Positions 28,313 through 36,346 of a stretch of DNA of 64,000 nucleotides are shown one piece after another. The DNA is taken from the NCBI RefSeq assembly GCF_017829975.1, contig NZ_JAEEGA010000006.1, positions 186,001-250,000 on the forward strand, written 5' to 3'. Source of the stretch: Vagococcus allomyrinae (GTDB lineage Bacteria; Bacillota; Bacilli; Lactobacillales; Vagococcaceae). The notes beneath the pieces were generated by a model. That model worked only from the letters and a program-made list of their open reading frames with translations. It ran no database searches and was not told the origin of the DNA. The position numbers were made by a program, and so were the translations under genes. Numbering within the stretch: position 1 is the first letter of the stretch; every line of letters starts with the position of its first letter.

Positions 28313-29530
28313 ATGAGAGAATTTCAAAAATCAATGAAATTAGAAGGTGTTAGTTACGACGTGCGTGGTCCTGTTCTGGAAGAAGCAGATCGAATGATTG
28401 AAGAAGGGATCAGTATTTTGAAGTTGAATACTGGGAATCCTGCTCCATTTGGTTTTGATGCTCCAAATGAAATTGTTAGAGACTTGATTATGAATGTTCG
28501 CGATTCTGAAGGTTATTCTGATTCGAAAGGAATCTTCTCTGCCCGTAAAGCGATTGAACAATACTGTCAGTTACGCGGTTTTCCCAATGTGTCAATTAAT
28601 GACATCTATACTGGTAATGGGGTTAGCGAGCTAATTACCATGAGTATGCAAGGACTACTTAACAATGGCGATGAAGTGTTAATTCCTATGCCAGATTATC
28701 CTTTGTGGACGGCATCAGTCTCTTTAGCTGGGGGGACGCCTGTTCATTACATCTGTGATGAGCTAGCTGAGTGGAACCCTGATTTAGAGGATATAAGAAA
28801 AAAAGTGACTTCTAGAACCAAAGCGATTGTGGTTATTAATCCAAACAATCCAACAGGGGCCTTGTATCCGAGAGAAATACTGGAAGGGATCGCTCAAATT
28901 GCCCGAGAAAATAACTTGATTATCTACTCTGATGAAATTTATGATCGCCTTGTCATGGATGGGTTAACGCATATACCGATGGCTACCGTCGCACCAGACC
29001 TATTTGTTGTCAGTTTTAATGGCTTGTCTAAATCTCATCGGGTTGCTGGCTTCCGTTGTGGTTGGATGGTTCTAAGTGGGGAAAAACGACACGTTAAAGG
29101 GTATATCGAAGGGCTTAATATGCTAGCCTCAATGAGACTCTGCTCAAATGTGCTATCACAACAAATTATTCAAACGGCTTTAGGTGGCTACCAAAGTGCG
29201 GATGAGTTGTTGTTACCTGGAGGTCGCATTTACGAGCAGCGCGAGTTTATCTGGAGAGCTCTAAATGAGATTCCTGGAATTACAGCAGTGAAGCCAAAGG
29301 CAGCTTTTTATATTTTCCCGAAAATAGATACCAAAAAATTTAACATTCATAATGATGAACAATTTGTTTTGGATTTTTTGCATAAACACCATATTTTGAT
29401 GGTTCATGGTGGTGGCTTTAACTGGTCAGAACCAGATCACTTCCGTGTTGTTTATTTACCGAAAGTAGAAGATCTGAAAGAGATGACGTCAAGCATGACT
29501 GATTTTCTAAGTAATTATCGACAAGCTTAA
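28313..29530 (+). CDS. Class I/II PLP aminotransferase, AlaA-like alanine transaminase
   Basis: A fold-type I aminotransferase close in sequence pattern to E. coli AlaA (glutamate-pyruvate transaminase). It shares the N-terminal block YDVRGPVLEEADRM, LNTGNPAPFGFDAPNEIV and EGYSDSKGI. The PLP-binding lysine is in SFNGLSKSHRVAGFRCGW, and the PLP phosphate/pyridine contacts are in VINPNNPTGALY and SDEIYDRLV. At 405 residues it matches AlaA exactly in length. GGGAGGAAG precedes the ATG. It is monocistronic, between the opuC terminator and a repeat-bearing gap. Confidence 0.9.
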   Translation: MREFQKSMKLEGVSYDVRGPVLEEADRMIEEGISILKLNTGNPAPFGFDAPNEIVRDLIMNVRDSEGYSDSKGIFSARKAIEQYCQLRGFPNVSINDIYTGNGVSELITMSMQGLLNNGDEVLIPMPDYPLWTASVSLAGGTPVHYICDELAEWNPDLEDIRKKVTSRTKAIVVINPNNPTGALYPREILEGIAQIARENNLIIYSDEIYDRLVMDGLTHIPMATVAPDLFVVSFNGLSKSHRVAGFRCGWMVLSGEKRHVKGYIEGLNMLASMRLCSNVLSQQIIQTALGGYQSADELLLPGGRIYEQREFIWRALNEIPGITAVKPKAAFYIFPKIDTKKFNIHNDEQFVLDFLHKHHILMVHGGGFNWSEPDHFRVVYLPKVEDLKEMTSSMTDFLSNYRQA

Positions 29531-29542
29531 TAAGAAAAGCTT

Positions 29543-29665
29543 CGCGAATCGTTGCCATTTTTCTTATTGCTTCACTTTGATGTTCTTGTCTCCATGGATT
29601 AAACCGCTAGAACATCGGCAGTACTCAGTGTTTGTTGAGATCGAAGCCTTGCGTAGTGTTTAGGC
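29543..29665. repeat. Dispersed intergenic repeat (copy B, inverted relative to copy A)
   Basis: Shares TTGCCATTTTTCTTATTGCT (29552 onward) with TTGCCGTTATTTTTATTGCT of copy A at 13901-13920. The CACTTTGATGTTCTTGTCT stretch matches the complement of copy A's right arm. The CTTGCGTAGT end is the complement of copy A's ACTACGCAAG. It has its own dyad, GATGTTCT (29579-29586) with AGAACATC (29609-29616), matching the dyad layout of copy A. Confidence 0.55.
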
Positions 29666-29892
29666 CAAGGTCATTTATCTAGTGGTTAATAAGCTAGACG
29701 CCGATTAGAGTATAGAGAAAGTTTTATACTTTCCCATAGTCTGATTAGCTTCCCAAAAGGTCGTTTTTGTCAAAATAAGTAAAAAAACTAATTTTATAAA
29801 TGCTGCTATTAAAGAGTTTATAGGTAGTGTTTTTTATAAATTTTGTTATTTAATACCTTTTTGAGGATCAGTCATAGTCTAAAAAAAGACAT

Positions 29893-29926
29893 AAAACTAC
29901 TAACTGATAAGTTAGTAGTTTTTTTT
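29893..29926 (+). terminator. Strong terminator-like hairpin in the alaA-XRE gap
   Basis: AAAACTACTAACT (29893-29905) pairs with its exact complement at 29910-29922 over a GATA loop and continues into Ts at 29926. It stands 360 bases after the aminotransferase gene, so it may end a long 3' tail or an unrecognised small RNA. Confidence 0.8.
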
Positions 29927-29932
29927 GAACCT

Positions 29933-30010
29933 TAATTCACATATTAAGATATGCAACTATTTTTCGAAAATTGTTGATAAATTGAAAAAAAAGGATTAAA
30001 ATGTGAATTA
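29933..30010. promoter_or_regulatory. Widely spaced dyad flanking the XRE regulator promoter region
   Basis: TAATTCACAT (29933-29942) and its exact complement ATGTGAATTA (30001-30010) lie just before the regulator start. Such half-sites could be autoregulatory operators; this is inference only. Confidence 0.3.
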
Positions 30011-30036
30011 GCATATTGAAAAAAAGAGGTGTCAAA

Positions 30037-30876
30037 GTGTACGATTTTGGGTCGGTTATTAAAAAAATGCGGAAAGAGCGCCATTTTACGCAAAAGATGT
30101 TGGCGGAAAGTATTTGTTCCCAAAGTGTCTTAAGCCGTATTGAAAACAACGAAGAAGTACCGAATGTAGTGGTCATGCAACAATTATGTAGGCGATTGGA
30201 AGTTTCAATTGATCAAGTTTTAAATCAAGATTCAAATACGATTAAAAAAAATAATGAATGGTTGGATTTAATGACCTATTATTATCAAATAAAGCAATTT
30301 AATGAGCTAAATAAACTAGTTAGTCAAGAATATATTGTCAAGCAGTTATATTCTGATGAGGAACGGCAAAAGCATCTTTATTATTGCGCTATGTGTCTGT
30401 ATCACTTAAAAGGAAATTTAGAAGGTACGTTGGAATTATTGCAAAAAAGTTTAAATTACACGTATACAACGAAGAAAAAAGTGGTTTCAGATATAGAAAT
30501 ATTGTTATTGAGCGAATTAGCGCGCGTTTATTTTGAATTAGGTCAAGGGGAGTTAGGTGACTTTTACTTTAAGAAAAGTGTGGCATTATTTTATACCGTT
30601 CCTGATGAGCGTTGCCAAGTCGAATTAACGAAAATATTTTATAACGCTGCCGCTGCTTGTATTGAAGTGTCCAATTATGATTTAGCGATGGAATTGATTG
30701 ATCAAGGTATTTCTTGGTCTCGTAAAAAAAATAGCTATTACTTTTTAGAAGAACTATTGATGCTTAAAGGAATTATTTTGGAGGATCACAATCAATTGGA
30801 TGAAGCCATTCGCTTTGTTGAAATGGCGGAAATGTTAAAAGAAATTGCGACAAGCAAAGAGTTATTATTTAAATAA
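30037..30876 (+). CDS. XRE-family regulator with C-terminal TPR-like domain (RRNPP-like)
   Basis: Residues 1-60 are a Cro/C1-type helix-turn-helix (IKKMRKERHFTQKMLAESIC, SQSVLSRIENNEEVPNVVVM). The rest (about 75-275) is all-helical with repeated Tyr/Leu/Ala patterns resembling tetratricopeptide repeats. This layout matches peptide-sensing Rgg/PlcR/PrgX-type regulators. No pheromone-like small reading frame was recognised next to it, so the ligand, if any, is unknown. The GTG at 30037 has AAAGAGGTG upstream; a TTG at 30016 precedes the ribosome-binding site and was rejected. The length is 279 residues. Confidence 0.82.
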   Translation: MYDFGSVIKKMRKERHFTQKMLAESICSQSVLSRIENNEEVPNVVVMQQLCRRLEVSIDQVLNQDSNTIKKNNEWLDLMTYYYQIKQFNELNKLVSQEYIVKQLYSDEERQKHLYYCAMCLYHLKGNLEGTLELLQKSLNYTYTTKKKVVSDIEILLLSELARVYFELGQGELGDFYFKKSVALFYTVPDERCQVELTKIFYNAAAACIEVSNYDLAMELIDQGISWSRKKNSYYFLEELLMLKGIILEDHNQLDEAIRFVEMAEMLKEIATSKELLFK

Positions 30877-30891
30877 TGGTATACACCAATC

Positions 30892-30920
30892 TTGACTTTT
30901 CTTCTGAAAGAGCGTAATTT
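30892..30920 (+). promoter_or_regulatory. Putative sigma-A promoter for nagA
   Basis: TTGACT (30892-30897), 17 bases, TAATTT (30915-30920), about 75 bases before the nagA start. Confidence 0.5.
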
Positions 30921-30995
30921 AGATAGTATAAAAGAAGGATATCACTCTGGCTATGAATAGATAATAGTGAGAGTTATATAGAAAGAAGGATTAAG

Positions 30996-32141
30996 ATGAC
31001 AGCTTATATTAAAGCAGACAAATTCTTTTTAAAAAGTGGGGTAGTTGGTCCTGGCTATTTAGAAATAACAGCAGGTTTGTTTGGCAATGTTGTTGCGGAA
31101 ATACCGGAAAATGCAGAAGTGACGGATTATAGTGGTAAATGGATTGCTCCTGGCTTAGTTGATACGCATATTCATGGGTATCTGAATCATGACGTGATGG
31201 ATGCTGATGCAGACGGGCTAAAAGTGATGTCAGAAGGGCTCCTTTCATGTGGTGTGACCTCTTATTTACCGACAACCTTAACATCATCTCGTGAGCTGCT
31301 AACGAAAGTTGCTAAAACAATTGGAGATACATATCAAGAGGTTCAGGGAGCAAAAATTCAAGGCATTTATTTTGAAGGCCCATTTTTCACTGAGAAATAC
31401 AAAGGGGCACAAAATCCTGGGTATTTTTTGGACCCTAGTTTAGAGGTGTTTAATGAGTGGCAGGAAGCCTCTGGTGGTATTATTAAAAAAATCGCCTTGG
31501 CACCGGAGCGTGAAGGTGTCACAGAATTTGTTGAAACTGTGACGAAACAAGGGGTTGTCGTCGCGTTGGGGCATAGCGATGCAACTTTAGTTGAAGCGCA
31601 AAAAGCAGTCGAAGCAGGGGCGAGCGTTTTTGTTCATGCTTTTAATGGGATGCGTGGTCTTCATCATCGAGAACCAGGAATGGTTGGGGCGACTATGACA
31701 TTGCATGACGTCTATGCTGAGTTGATTTGTGATGGACACCACGTTCACAAAAATGCTATGGATGTGTTAGTCAAGACCAAGGGGCATGATCATATTGCAT
31801 TAATTACCGATTGTATGATGGCTGGCGGTATGCCTGATGGTAATTATATGTTGGGTGAATTCCCCGTTGTCGTTGCCGAAGGAACTGCTCGTTTAGAATC
31901 AGGAAATTTAGCTGGCAGCATCTTAAAATTAAAAGAAGCCTTAAAAAATGTGGTTGATTGGGGGATGGCTACGCCAGAGCAAGCAGTGATGATGGCAAGC
32001 TTGATTCCTGCTGTAAGTTGTAATATTGATGATAAATGTGGCATGATAGCAAAAGGACGAGATGCTGATTTTATCGTTTTAACCGATAAAATGGAATTAG
32101 AAGCCACTTACTTAGACGGTAAATGTCGTTACGAAGCATAA
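30996..32141 (+). CDS. nagA: N-acetylglucosamine-6-phosphate deacetylase
   Basis: An amidohydrolase that removes acetate from GlcNAc-6-P, supplying GlcN-6-P for amino-sugar catabolism and wall recycling. Readable motifs are the metal-binding GLVDTHIHGYLNHD, GIYFEGPFF (Glu ligand), GHSDAT, HAFNGMRGLHHREPG and the catalytic Asp in LITDCMMAGG. At 381 residues it is of normal size. GAAGGA precedes the ATG. It stands alone; nagB is not in the window. Confidence 0.95.
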   Translation: MTAYIKADKFFLKSGVVGPGYLEITAGLFGNVVAEIPENAEVTDYSGKWIAPGLVDTHIHGYLNHDVMDADADGLKVMSEGLLSCGVTSYLPTTLTSSRELLTKVAKTIGDTYQEVQGAKIQGIYFEGPFFTEKYKGAQNPGYFLDPSLEVFNEWQEASGGIIKKIALAPEREGVTEFVETVTKQGVVVALGHSDATLVEAQKAVEAGASVFVHAFNGMRGLHHREPGMVGATMTLHDVYAELICDGHHVHKNAMDVLVKTKGHDHIALITDCMMAGGMPDGNYMLGEFPVVVAEGTARLESGNLAGSILKLKEALKNVVDWGMATPEQAVMMASLIPAVSCNIDDKCGMIAKGRDADFIVLTDKMELEATYLDGKCRYEA

Positions 32142-32150
32142 AAAGCTGTA

Positions 32151-32182
32151 AAAGAAGCCTATTGAGGGTTTCTTTTTTTTTT
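32151..32182 (+). terminator. Terminator after nagA
   Basis: AAAGAAGCCT (32151-32160) pairs, with G-T wobbles, with GGGTTTCTTT over an ATTGA loop, followed by a long T run. Confidence 0.75.
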
Positions 32183-32249
32183 GTTCTTAATCAGTAAACG
32201 TTTTATTTGTTTTTGGTGAGAATTTAGTGAACTTAAAATGAAAAAATGA

Positions 32250-32278
32250 TTGAATTCCCCTTACTTTTGACGTATGAT
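32250..32278 (+). promoter_or_regulatory. Putative sigma-A promoter for the OppA-type gene
   Basis: TTGAAT (32250-32255), 17 bases, TATGAT (32273-32278), 30 bases before the start codon. Confidence 0.5.
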
Positions 32279-32307
32279 AAAAACTATATGATTAAGGGGG
32301 ATTTTAT

Positions 32308-33972
32308 ATGAAAAAGAAAAAAATGATAAGTTCAGTGATTATTTTATCATCTGTTTTACTGTTAGGAGCTTGTGGCAGTAAAGATAAGGAAACAAGCAGT
32401 AGCTCGAAAAAAGAGAGTTCTGTTGCAGAGCAGGTTGTCAGCTTTGGCATACCACAAGAAGTTGCATCACTTGATCCGGCAACCGCAACTGATAAGGTTA
32501 GTTTCGGTTTGTTGAACCAGATTTATGAAGGTTTTTATCGAATGGACAAAGATAATCAACCGATTCCAGCAGGAGCTAAAGAATTAGCAGAGAAAAGTGA
32601 TGACGGATTAACATACACCCTAACCTTAAGAGACGATGCCACATGGTCAAATGGTGACCCTGTTATCGCGGCAGATTACGTCTATGCATGGCAACGAGTT
32701 GCTGATCCAGCAACAGGATCGGAATACGCTTACCTACTTGAACCAGTTAAAAATGCTGCTGACGTAATCAAGGGTGACAAAAAGGCAAATGAATTGGGTA
32801 TTGAGGCGGTCAGCGACACTGAAGTGAAAATTACCCTAGAGGTAGCTACGCCTTATTTTGAATCTTTGTTGGCCTTTCCAACCTTTTTCCCATTAAATCA
32901 AAAGTCTGTTGAAGAGTTTGGCAAGGAATTTGCGAGTAGTAGCGAAACATCTGTCTACAATGGCGCCTTTGTTTTAAGTGAGTTTGACGGTGTTGGTTCA
33001 GATCTCCAATGGTCATATTTGAAAAATGAAGATTATTGGGATGCTAAAAATGTGAAAATATCGAAAGTCAATGCTCAGGTTGTCAAAGAAGCCTCAACGG
33101 CGTTAAATTTATTTGAAGATGGCCAGTTGGATGATGTGATTATTACCGGTGAATTAGCTCAACAGTACCGTGCTGATGATAATTACGTGACGGAATCCGA
33201 TGGTCGAACCATTTATGTTGATGTGAATAAAGAAAGTGACACTCAGCCTTTTGATAATGTGAATTTACGGAAAGCCTTGTCTTATGCGCTTGATGGCGAG
33301 GCCATCGTTAATAATGTTTTAGGCGATGGGTCAACAGTTTCAACCGGGATCGTCCCACGGGAACTGGCAACAAATCCAGTGACTAAAAAAGATTTTGTTG
33401 AGGATTCTGGTGTTTATAAACAGTTTGATGAAGAAAAAGCCAAAGACTACTTTGAAAAGGCTAAAAAAGAATTAAATGTTGAAACTGTGACTTTTGATAT
33501 TATGACAGACGACAATGATTCTACTAAAAAGATCGCTGAATATATGCAAGGTGCATATAAAGATGTATTGGGAATTAAGACCACTGTGACACCTGTGACA
33601 AAACCAATCCGTCTTGATCGGACAAGTGCTGGCGATTACGATATGGTGTTAACTGGTTGGGGAGCTGATTACAACGATCCTGGATCATTCTTAGATCTTT
33701 TTGTTACTGGAAATCCTTATAACCGTGGCCGTTACGCAAATCCGGCTTATGATGAGCTGATTAAAGAAGCGTCAATCAAAAATGGCAATGATTTAGAGGC
33801 TAGATGGCAAAATTATTTAGATGCCGAAAAATTATTGTTGGAAACAGACGCAGGTATTATTCCAGTCTATCAAGTTGTGGAAGGCCATTTACGTAATCCT
33901 AAAATGAAAGGTTACGTTTCTCATACTGCAGGTGCTTCTTATGATTACAAAGATATGTATTTGGAAGATTAA
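32308..33972 (+). CDS. OppA/PrgZ-type peptide-binding lipoprotein
   Basis: A solute-binding protein family 5 lipoprotein. The signal peptide ends in the lipobox LLGAC, with the lipidated Cys at residue 22, followed by a Ser-rich linker. The mature part has EVASLDPATATDKVSFGLLN, TLRDDATWSNGDPVIAADYV with YAWQR, and GWGADYNDPGSFLDLFV, typical of oligopeptide binding. AGGGGG precedes the ATG. The length is 554 residues. No opp permease or ATPase gene is adjacent, so it must share a transporter encoded elsewhere. It could feed nutrient or signal peptides. Confidence 0.92.
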   Translation: MKKKKMISSVIILSSVLLLGACGSKDKETSSSSKKESSVAEQVVSFGIPQEVASLDPATATDKVSFGLLNQIYEGFYRMDKDNQPIPAGAKELAEKSDDGLTYTLTLRDDATWSNGDPVIAADYVYAWQRVADPATGSEYAYLLEPVKNAADVIKGDKKANELGIEAVSDTEVKITLEVATPYFESLLAFPTFFPLNQKSVEEFGKEFASSSETSVYNGAFVLSEFDGVGSDLQWSYLKNEDYWDAKNVKISKVNAQVVKEASTALNLFEDGQLDDVIITGELAQQYRADDNYVTESDGRTIYVDVNKESDTQPFDNVNLRKALSYALDGEAIVNNVLGDGSTVSTGIVPRELATNPVTKKDFVEDSGVYKQFDEEKAKDYFEKAKKELNVETVTFDIMTDDNDSTKKIAEYMQGAYKDVLGIKTTVTPVTKPIRLDRTSAGDYDMVLTGWGADYNDPGSFLDLFVTGNPYNRGRYANPAYDELIKEASIKNGNDLEARWQNYLDAEKLLLETDAGIIPVYQVVEGHLRNPKMKGYVSHTAGASYDYKDMYLED

Positions 33973-33980
33973 ATGATTAA

Positions 33981-34020
33981 AAAAGCAACTCCTTGACCAA
34001 TAGGTTGAGGAGTTGCTTTT
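33981..34020. terminator. Bidirectional terminator between convergent genes
   Basis: AAAAGCAACTCCT (33981-33993) is the exact complement of AGGAGTTGCTTTT (34008-34020). T runs exist on both strands, and it serves both the oppA-like gene and the minus-strand unit. Confidence 0.88.
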
Positions 34021-34500
34021 CTATTTAAAGAAGCGTGACAAAAAGCCCTTTTTATGTTCAGTTGTTCCTTCATCCTCAGTTGGAATGATGATCGCTTCAT
34101 CTTCTCCTTCAGGTAAAGTGGCGGTTGGTAAGATTGTCGAGTTTAATTGCTGCTCTTCGTAGTCAACAAAAAAATCAATCAGTGGCAGTTCAAAAACTTC
34201 GATATCTGATGTCACTAAACTCTTAGGGATGACATAGGTTCGCTGGTCATTGGCTAAGATAAAATCACCGTCAATCGTCATTGCGACAACTTTAGTTGCC
34301 GGGTCAAAATAATCAGGGGAGAGGGTGATGTCGGATTGAAGTTCCACGACATTGGTGTTGAAAATCCGAACGATTCGCTCTTGATCAAGTAGGAAGTAAT
34401 CGTCGTATTGGAAAATACGTCGATCATCGAAGTGCTTGATAAAGGTATCGACGGTTTTATCTTTTAACAGATGCTGTAACGTCACAAAAACTTGCTGCAT
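34021..34500 (-). CDS. Hypothetical acidic protein
   Basis: I do not recognise a family. It is a soluble-looking 159-residue protein without signal peptide or membrane helix. The N-terminal 110 residues look like a compact alpha/beta domain (FQYDDYFLLDQERIVRIFNT), followed by an acidic, Glu/Pro/Thr-rich linker and a short basic-aromatic tail (KKGFLSRFFK) that could touch the membrane. TAGGAGG precedes the ATG. It follows the nuclease gene by 11 bases on the same strand, so the two are probably co-transcribed. Confidence 0.7.
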   Translation of the reverse strand: MQQVFVTLQHLLKDKTVDTFIKHFDDRRIFQYDDYFLLDQERIVRIFNTNVVELQSDITLSPDYFDPATKVVAMTIDGDFILANDQRTYVIPKSLVTSDIEVFELPLIDFFVDYEEQQLNSTILPTATLPEGEDEAIIIPTEDEGTTEHKKGFLSRFFK

Positions 34501-34511
34501 AAGAGGACCTC

Positions 34512-35192
34512 CTATTTTAGGTTTAAGATACTAACATTAAAGTTAATTGTACCACTTTTTTCGATACTTTGGGCTTCCATGTGGATTTCCTTTGGCATTA
34601 GGTCACTTTCATTATAGATCGGTGTTACTCGGTAACGGACTGTCTCACCGCTGTCAACAGCCTGGCGAATTTGGTTTTCAAATTCGGTCATCATTGGGCT
34701 GTTGACTGGTGTTTGATAGAGTGTCACTAAATTTTGGCGATCATCACCACTACCACCAAATTGTCGTCCGATGAGATGGCCTCTTGAATGACCGTGGGGT
34801 TCGAGTCCGGAAATAAATCCTGGAGGACGAACATCTCGGTTAGCCTTGGTTCCCGTATTAATCATTTTTTTAGTGATTAAGGCATTGGCTTCTGTTGGTC
34901 GCTCCAATCCATCTAGTTTACCATAGGTAATCCATCCAGTACTAGAAGGCGTTAGTTCTTCTTGAGTAAAAGTTGCTAGGCCGTGGTCAATGGGCCCAGG
35001 ATTTTCACCAGTTTCTGACGCTGGTTTTTGATTAGGGTATTTTTCAACCGTTTTAGGAGTTTCGACCCCAAAGTAATCTTGTAATATTTCGGGCACCTGA
35101 ATGCCAAGAGCACCTAGAAATAGTAATCCCAAAATAATAATGGTCGTGATTGTTGGATTAAGCTTTGGTGTGTTCTTTTTTCTTTTCGCCAT
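34512..35192 (-). CDS. Membrane-anchored DNA/RNA non-specific endonuclease
   Basis: A beta-beta-alpha metal nuclease of the EndA/Spd family. An N-terminal helix (about 15-33) should anchor it outside the membrane. The catalytic region is SRGHLIGRQFGGSGDDRQNL, with the His of the (D/N/S)RGH motif and the downstream Asn that binds the metal. Upstream, GWITYGKLDGLERPTEANAL and PPGFISGL match the streptococcal nuclease pattern. It may digest extracellular DNA for uptake or nutrition. The length is 226 residues. It is the first gene of a two-gene minus-strand unit. Confidence 0.85.
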   Translation of the reverse strand: MAKRKKNTPKLNPTITTIIILGLLFLGALGIQVPEILQDYFGVETPKTVEKYPNQKPASETGENPGPIDHGLATFTQEELTPSSTGWITYGKLDGLERPTEANALITKKMINTGTKANRDVRPPGFISGLEPHGHSRGHLIGRQFGGSGDDRQNLVTLYQTPVNSPMMTEFENQIRQAVDSGETVRYRVTPIYNESDLMPKEIHMEAQSIEKSGTINFNVSILNLK

Positions 35193-35633
35193 TATTTCCT
35201 ACTTTCTGTTGTTGGCTATTTATCAATGGGAATTTTCTTACGAAAACAGTAGTTCCCATCAATTTTTCCATCAATAGGTATTATACGAAATTTTGGAGAA
35301 GAACTCAAAGAAAACTTCCAAGGAATAATTCAAAGATTTTTCATAGGTTGAAAAGTAAACTATGTTAAAATAGAACATGTATGTGATTTGGCTGAGAAGT
35401 TTGTTATTAAGTATCTAATAGTGAATAAGTTTAAATGATTAGATTAAGATAAAGTGACTAAAAAAAACGTGACAGGACGTTTTCGTGATCGGTTTTAAAA
35501 GATCAGGATAAAGGACTTGATAAGCAAGTGGAGAAGCGATTTGCAGTAAATAACCTTCCATTACAGCAAATACTAAATGCTAAAGACCTTAGCGTTGAAA
35601 GAGCGAACCGATAAGAAAGAGGAGTGTGGCGCA
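35193..35633 (+). other. Intergenic leader of the ABC exporter genes
   Basis: About 440 bases without a convincing gene. A promoter-like pair TTGAAA (35348-35353) and TAGAAC (35371-35376) with 17-base spacing would give a leader of some 250 bases. The leader holds small dyads such as AACGTgacaggACGTT (about 35468-35483) and GATCggttttaaaaGATC (about 35488-35506). No known riboswitch was recognised. Confidence 0.4.
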
Positions 35634-36335
35634 GTGAGCTATGTTGAGTTATCAGGTGTTTTTAAACGGTATAAGATGGGAGAAACAACCATTACTGCTA
35701 ATAATGATATTAATTTTTCTATCGAAAAAGGTGAATTTGTTGTTATTTTAGGACCAAGTGGTGCTGGTAAGTCTACAGTTTTAAATATTTTAGGTGGTAT
35801 GGATACTTGTGATGAAGGGCAAATAATGGTTGATGGAACAGATATTGCCCAGTTTAATGATCGCAAATTAACGACTTACCGCCGCTTAGATGTCGGTTTT
35901 GTTTTTCAGTTTTACAATTTAGTTCCTAATTTAACGGCGAAAGAAAATGTCGAATTGGCTTCACAGATCTCTCCCAATGCCTTAGATGTTGATTATGTGT
36001 TGCAGCAAGTTGGCTTGGAAGAACGGAAGGTGAACTTCCCGGCTCAATTATCTGGTGGAGAGCAGCAGCGTGTGGCAATTGCGAGAGCTCTCGCAAAAAA
36101 TCCTAAACTTTTGCTTTGTGATGAGCCAACTGGCGCACTGGATTATGAAACAGGTAAACAGATTTTGAAACTATTGCAAGATAGTTGTCGTAATACGGGA
36201 ACCACGGTCATTGTTATTACCCATAATTCAGCTATCGCACCGATGGCCGACCGGGTCATTAGGATTAATGATGCACGTGTTAGAAGTGTGGAACTTAATC
36301 CAGAACCAATTTCAGTGGAAAATATTGAGTGGTAG
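35634..36335 (+). CDS. ABC exporter ATP-binding protein (MacB/LolD-like)
   Basis: An ATPase of the MacB/LolD type. Walker A is GPSGAGKST, the Q-loop region is [20 protein letters not shown], the signature is [15 protein letters not shown], Walker B is [12 protein letters not shown], and the H-loop is VITHN. The GTG at 35634 was chosen because AGAGGAG is 9 bases upstream; the longer in-frame reading from 35577 has no ribosome-binding site. The protein is 233 residues. It ends 11 bases before the permease start. Confidence 0.9.
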   Translation: MSYVELSGVFKRYKMGETTITANNDINFSIEKGEFVVILGPSGAGKSTVLNILGGMDTCDEGQIMVDGTDIAQFNDRKLTTYRRLDVGFVFQFYNLVPNLTAKENVELASQISPNALDVDYVLQQVGLEERKVNFPAQLSGGEQQRVAIARALAKNPKLLLCDEPTGALDYETGKQILKLLQDSCRNTGTTVIVITHNSAIAPMADRVIRINDARVRSVELNPEPISVENIEW

Positions 36336-36346
36336 GACGTGAAAGA

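Larger units (their letters stand above)
29531..30036. other. Intergenic region: repeat copy, hairpins and a terminator, no gene
   Basis: About 500 bases without a credible gene. It contains the inverted copy of a dispersed repeat (29543-29665), a GAAAGT/ACTTTC hairpin (about 29717-29733), an AT-rich stretch, a strong terminator (29893-29926) and a dyad in front of the XRE regulator. No tRNA-like fold was recognised. Confidence 0.5.

Noticed and set aside
35165-35368. A 67-codon plus-strand frame rich in Phe and Cys
   Set aside because: It overlaps the nuclease gene's start on the other strand and has no ribosome-binding site; the composition reflects AT-rich sequence.
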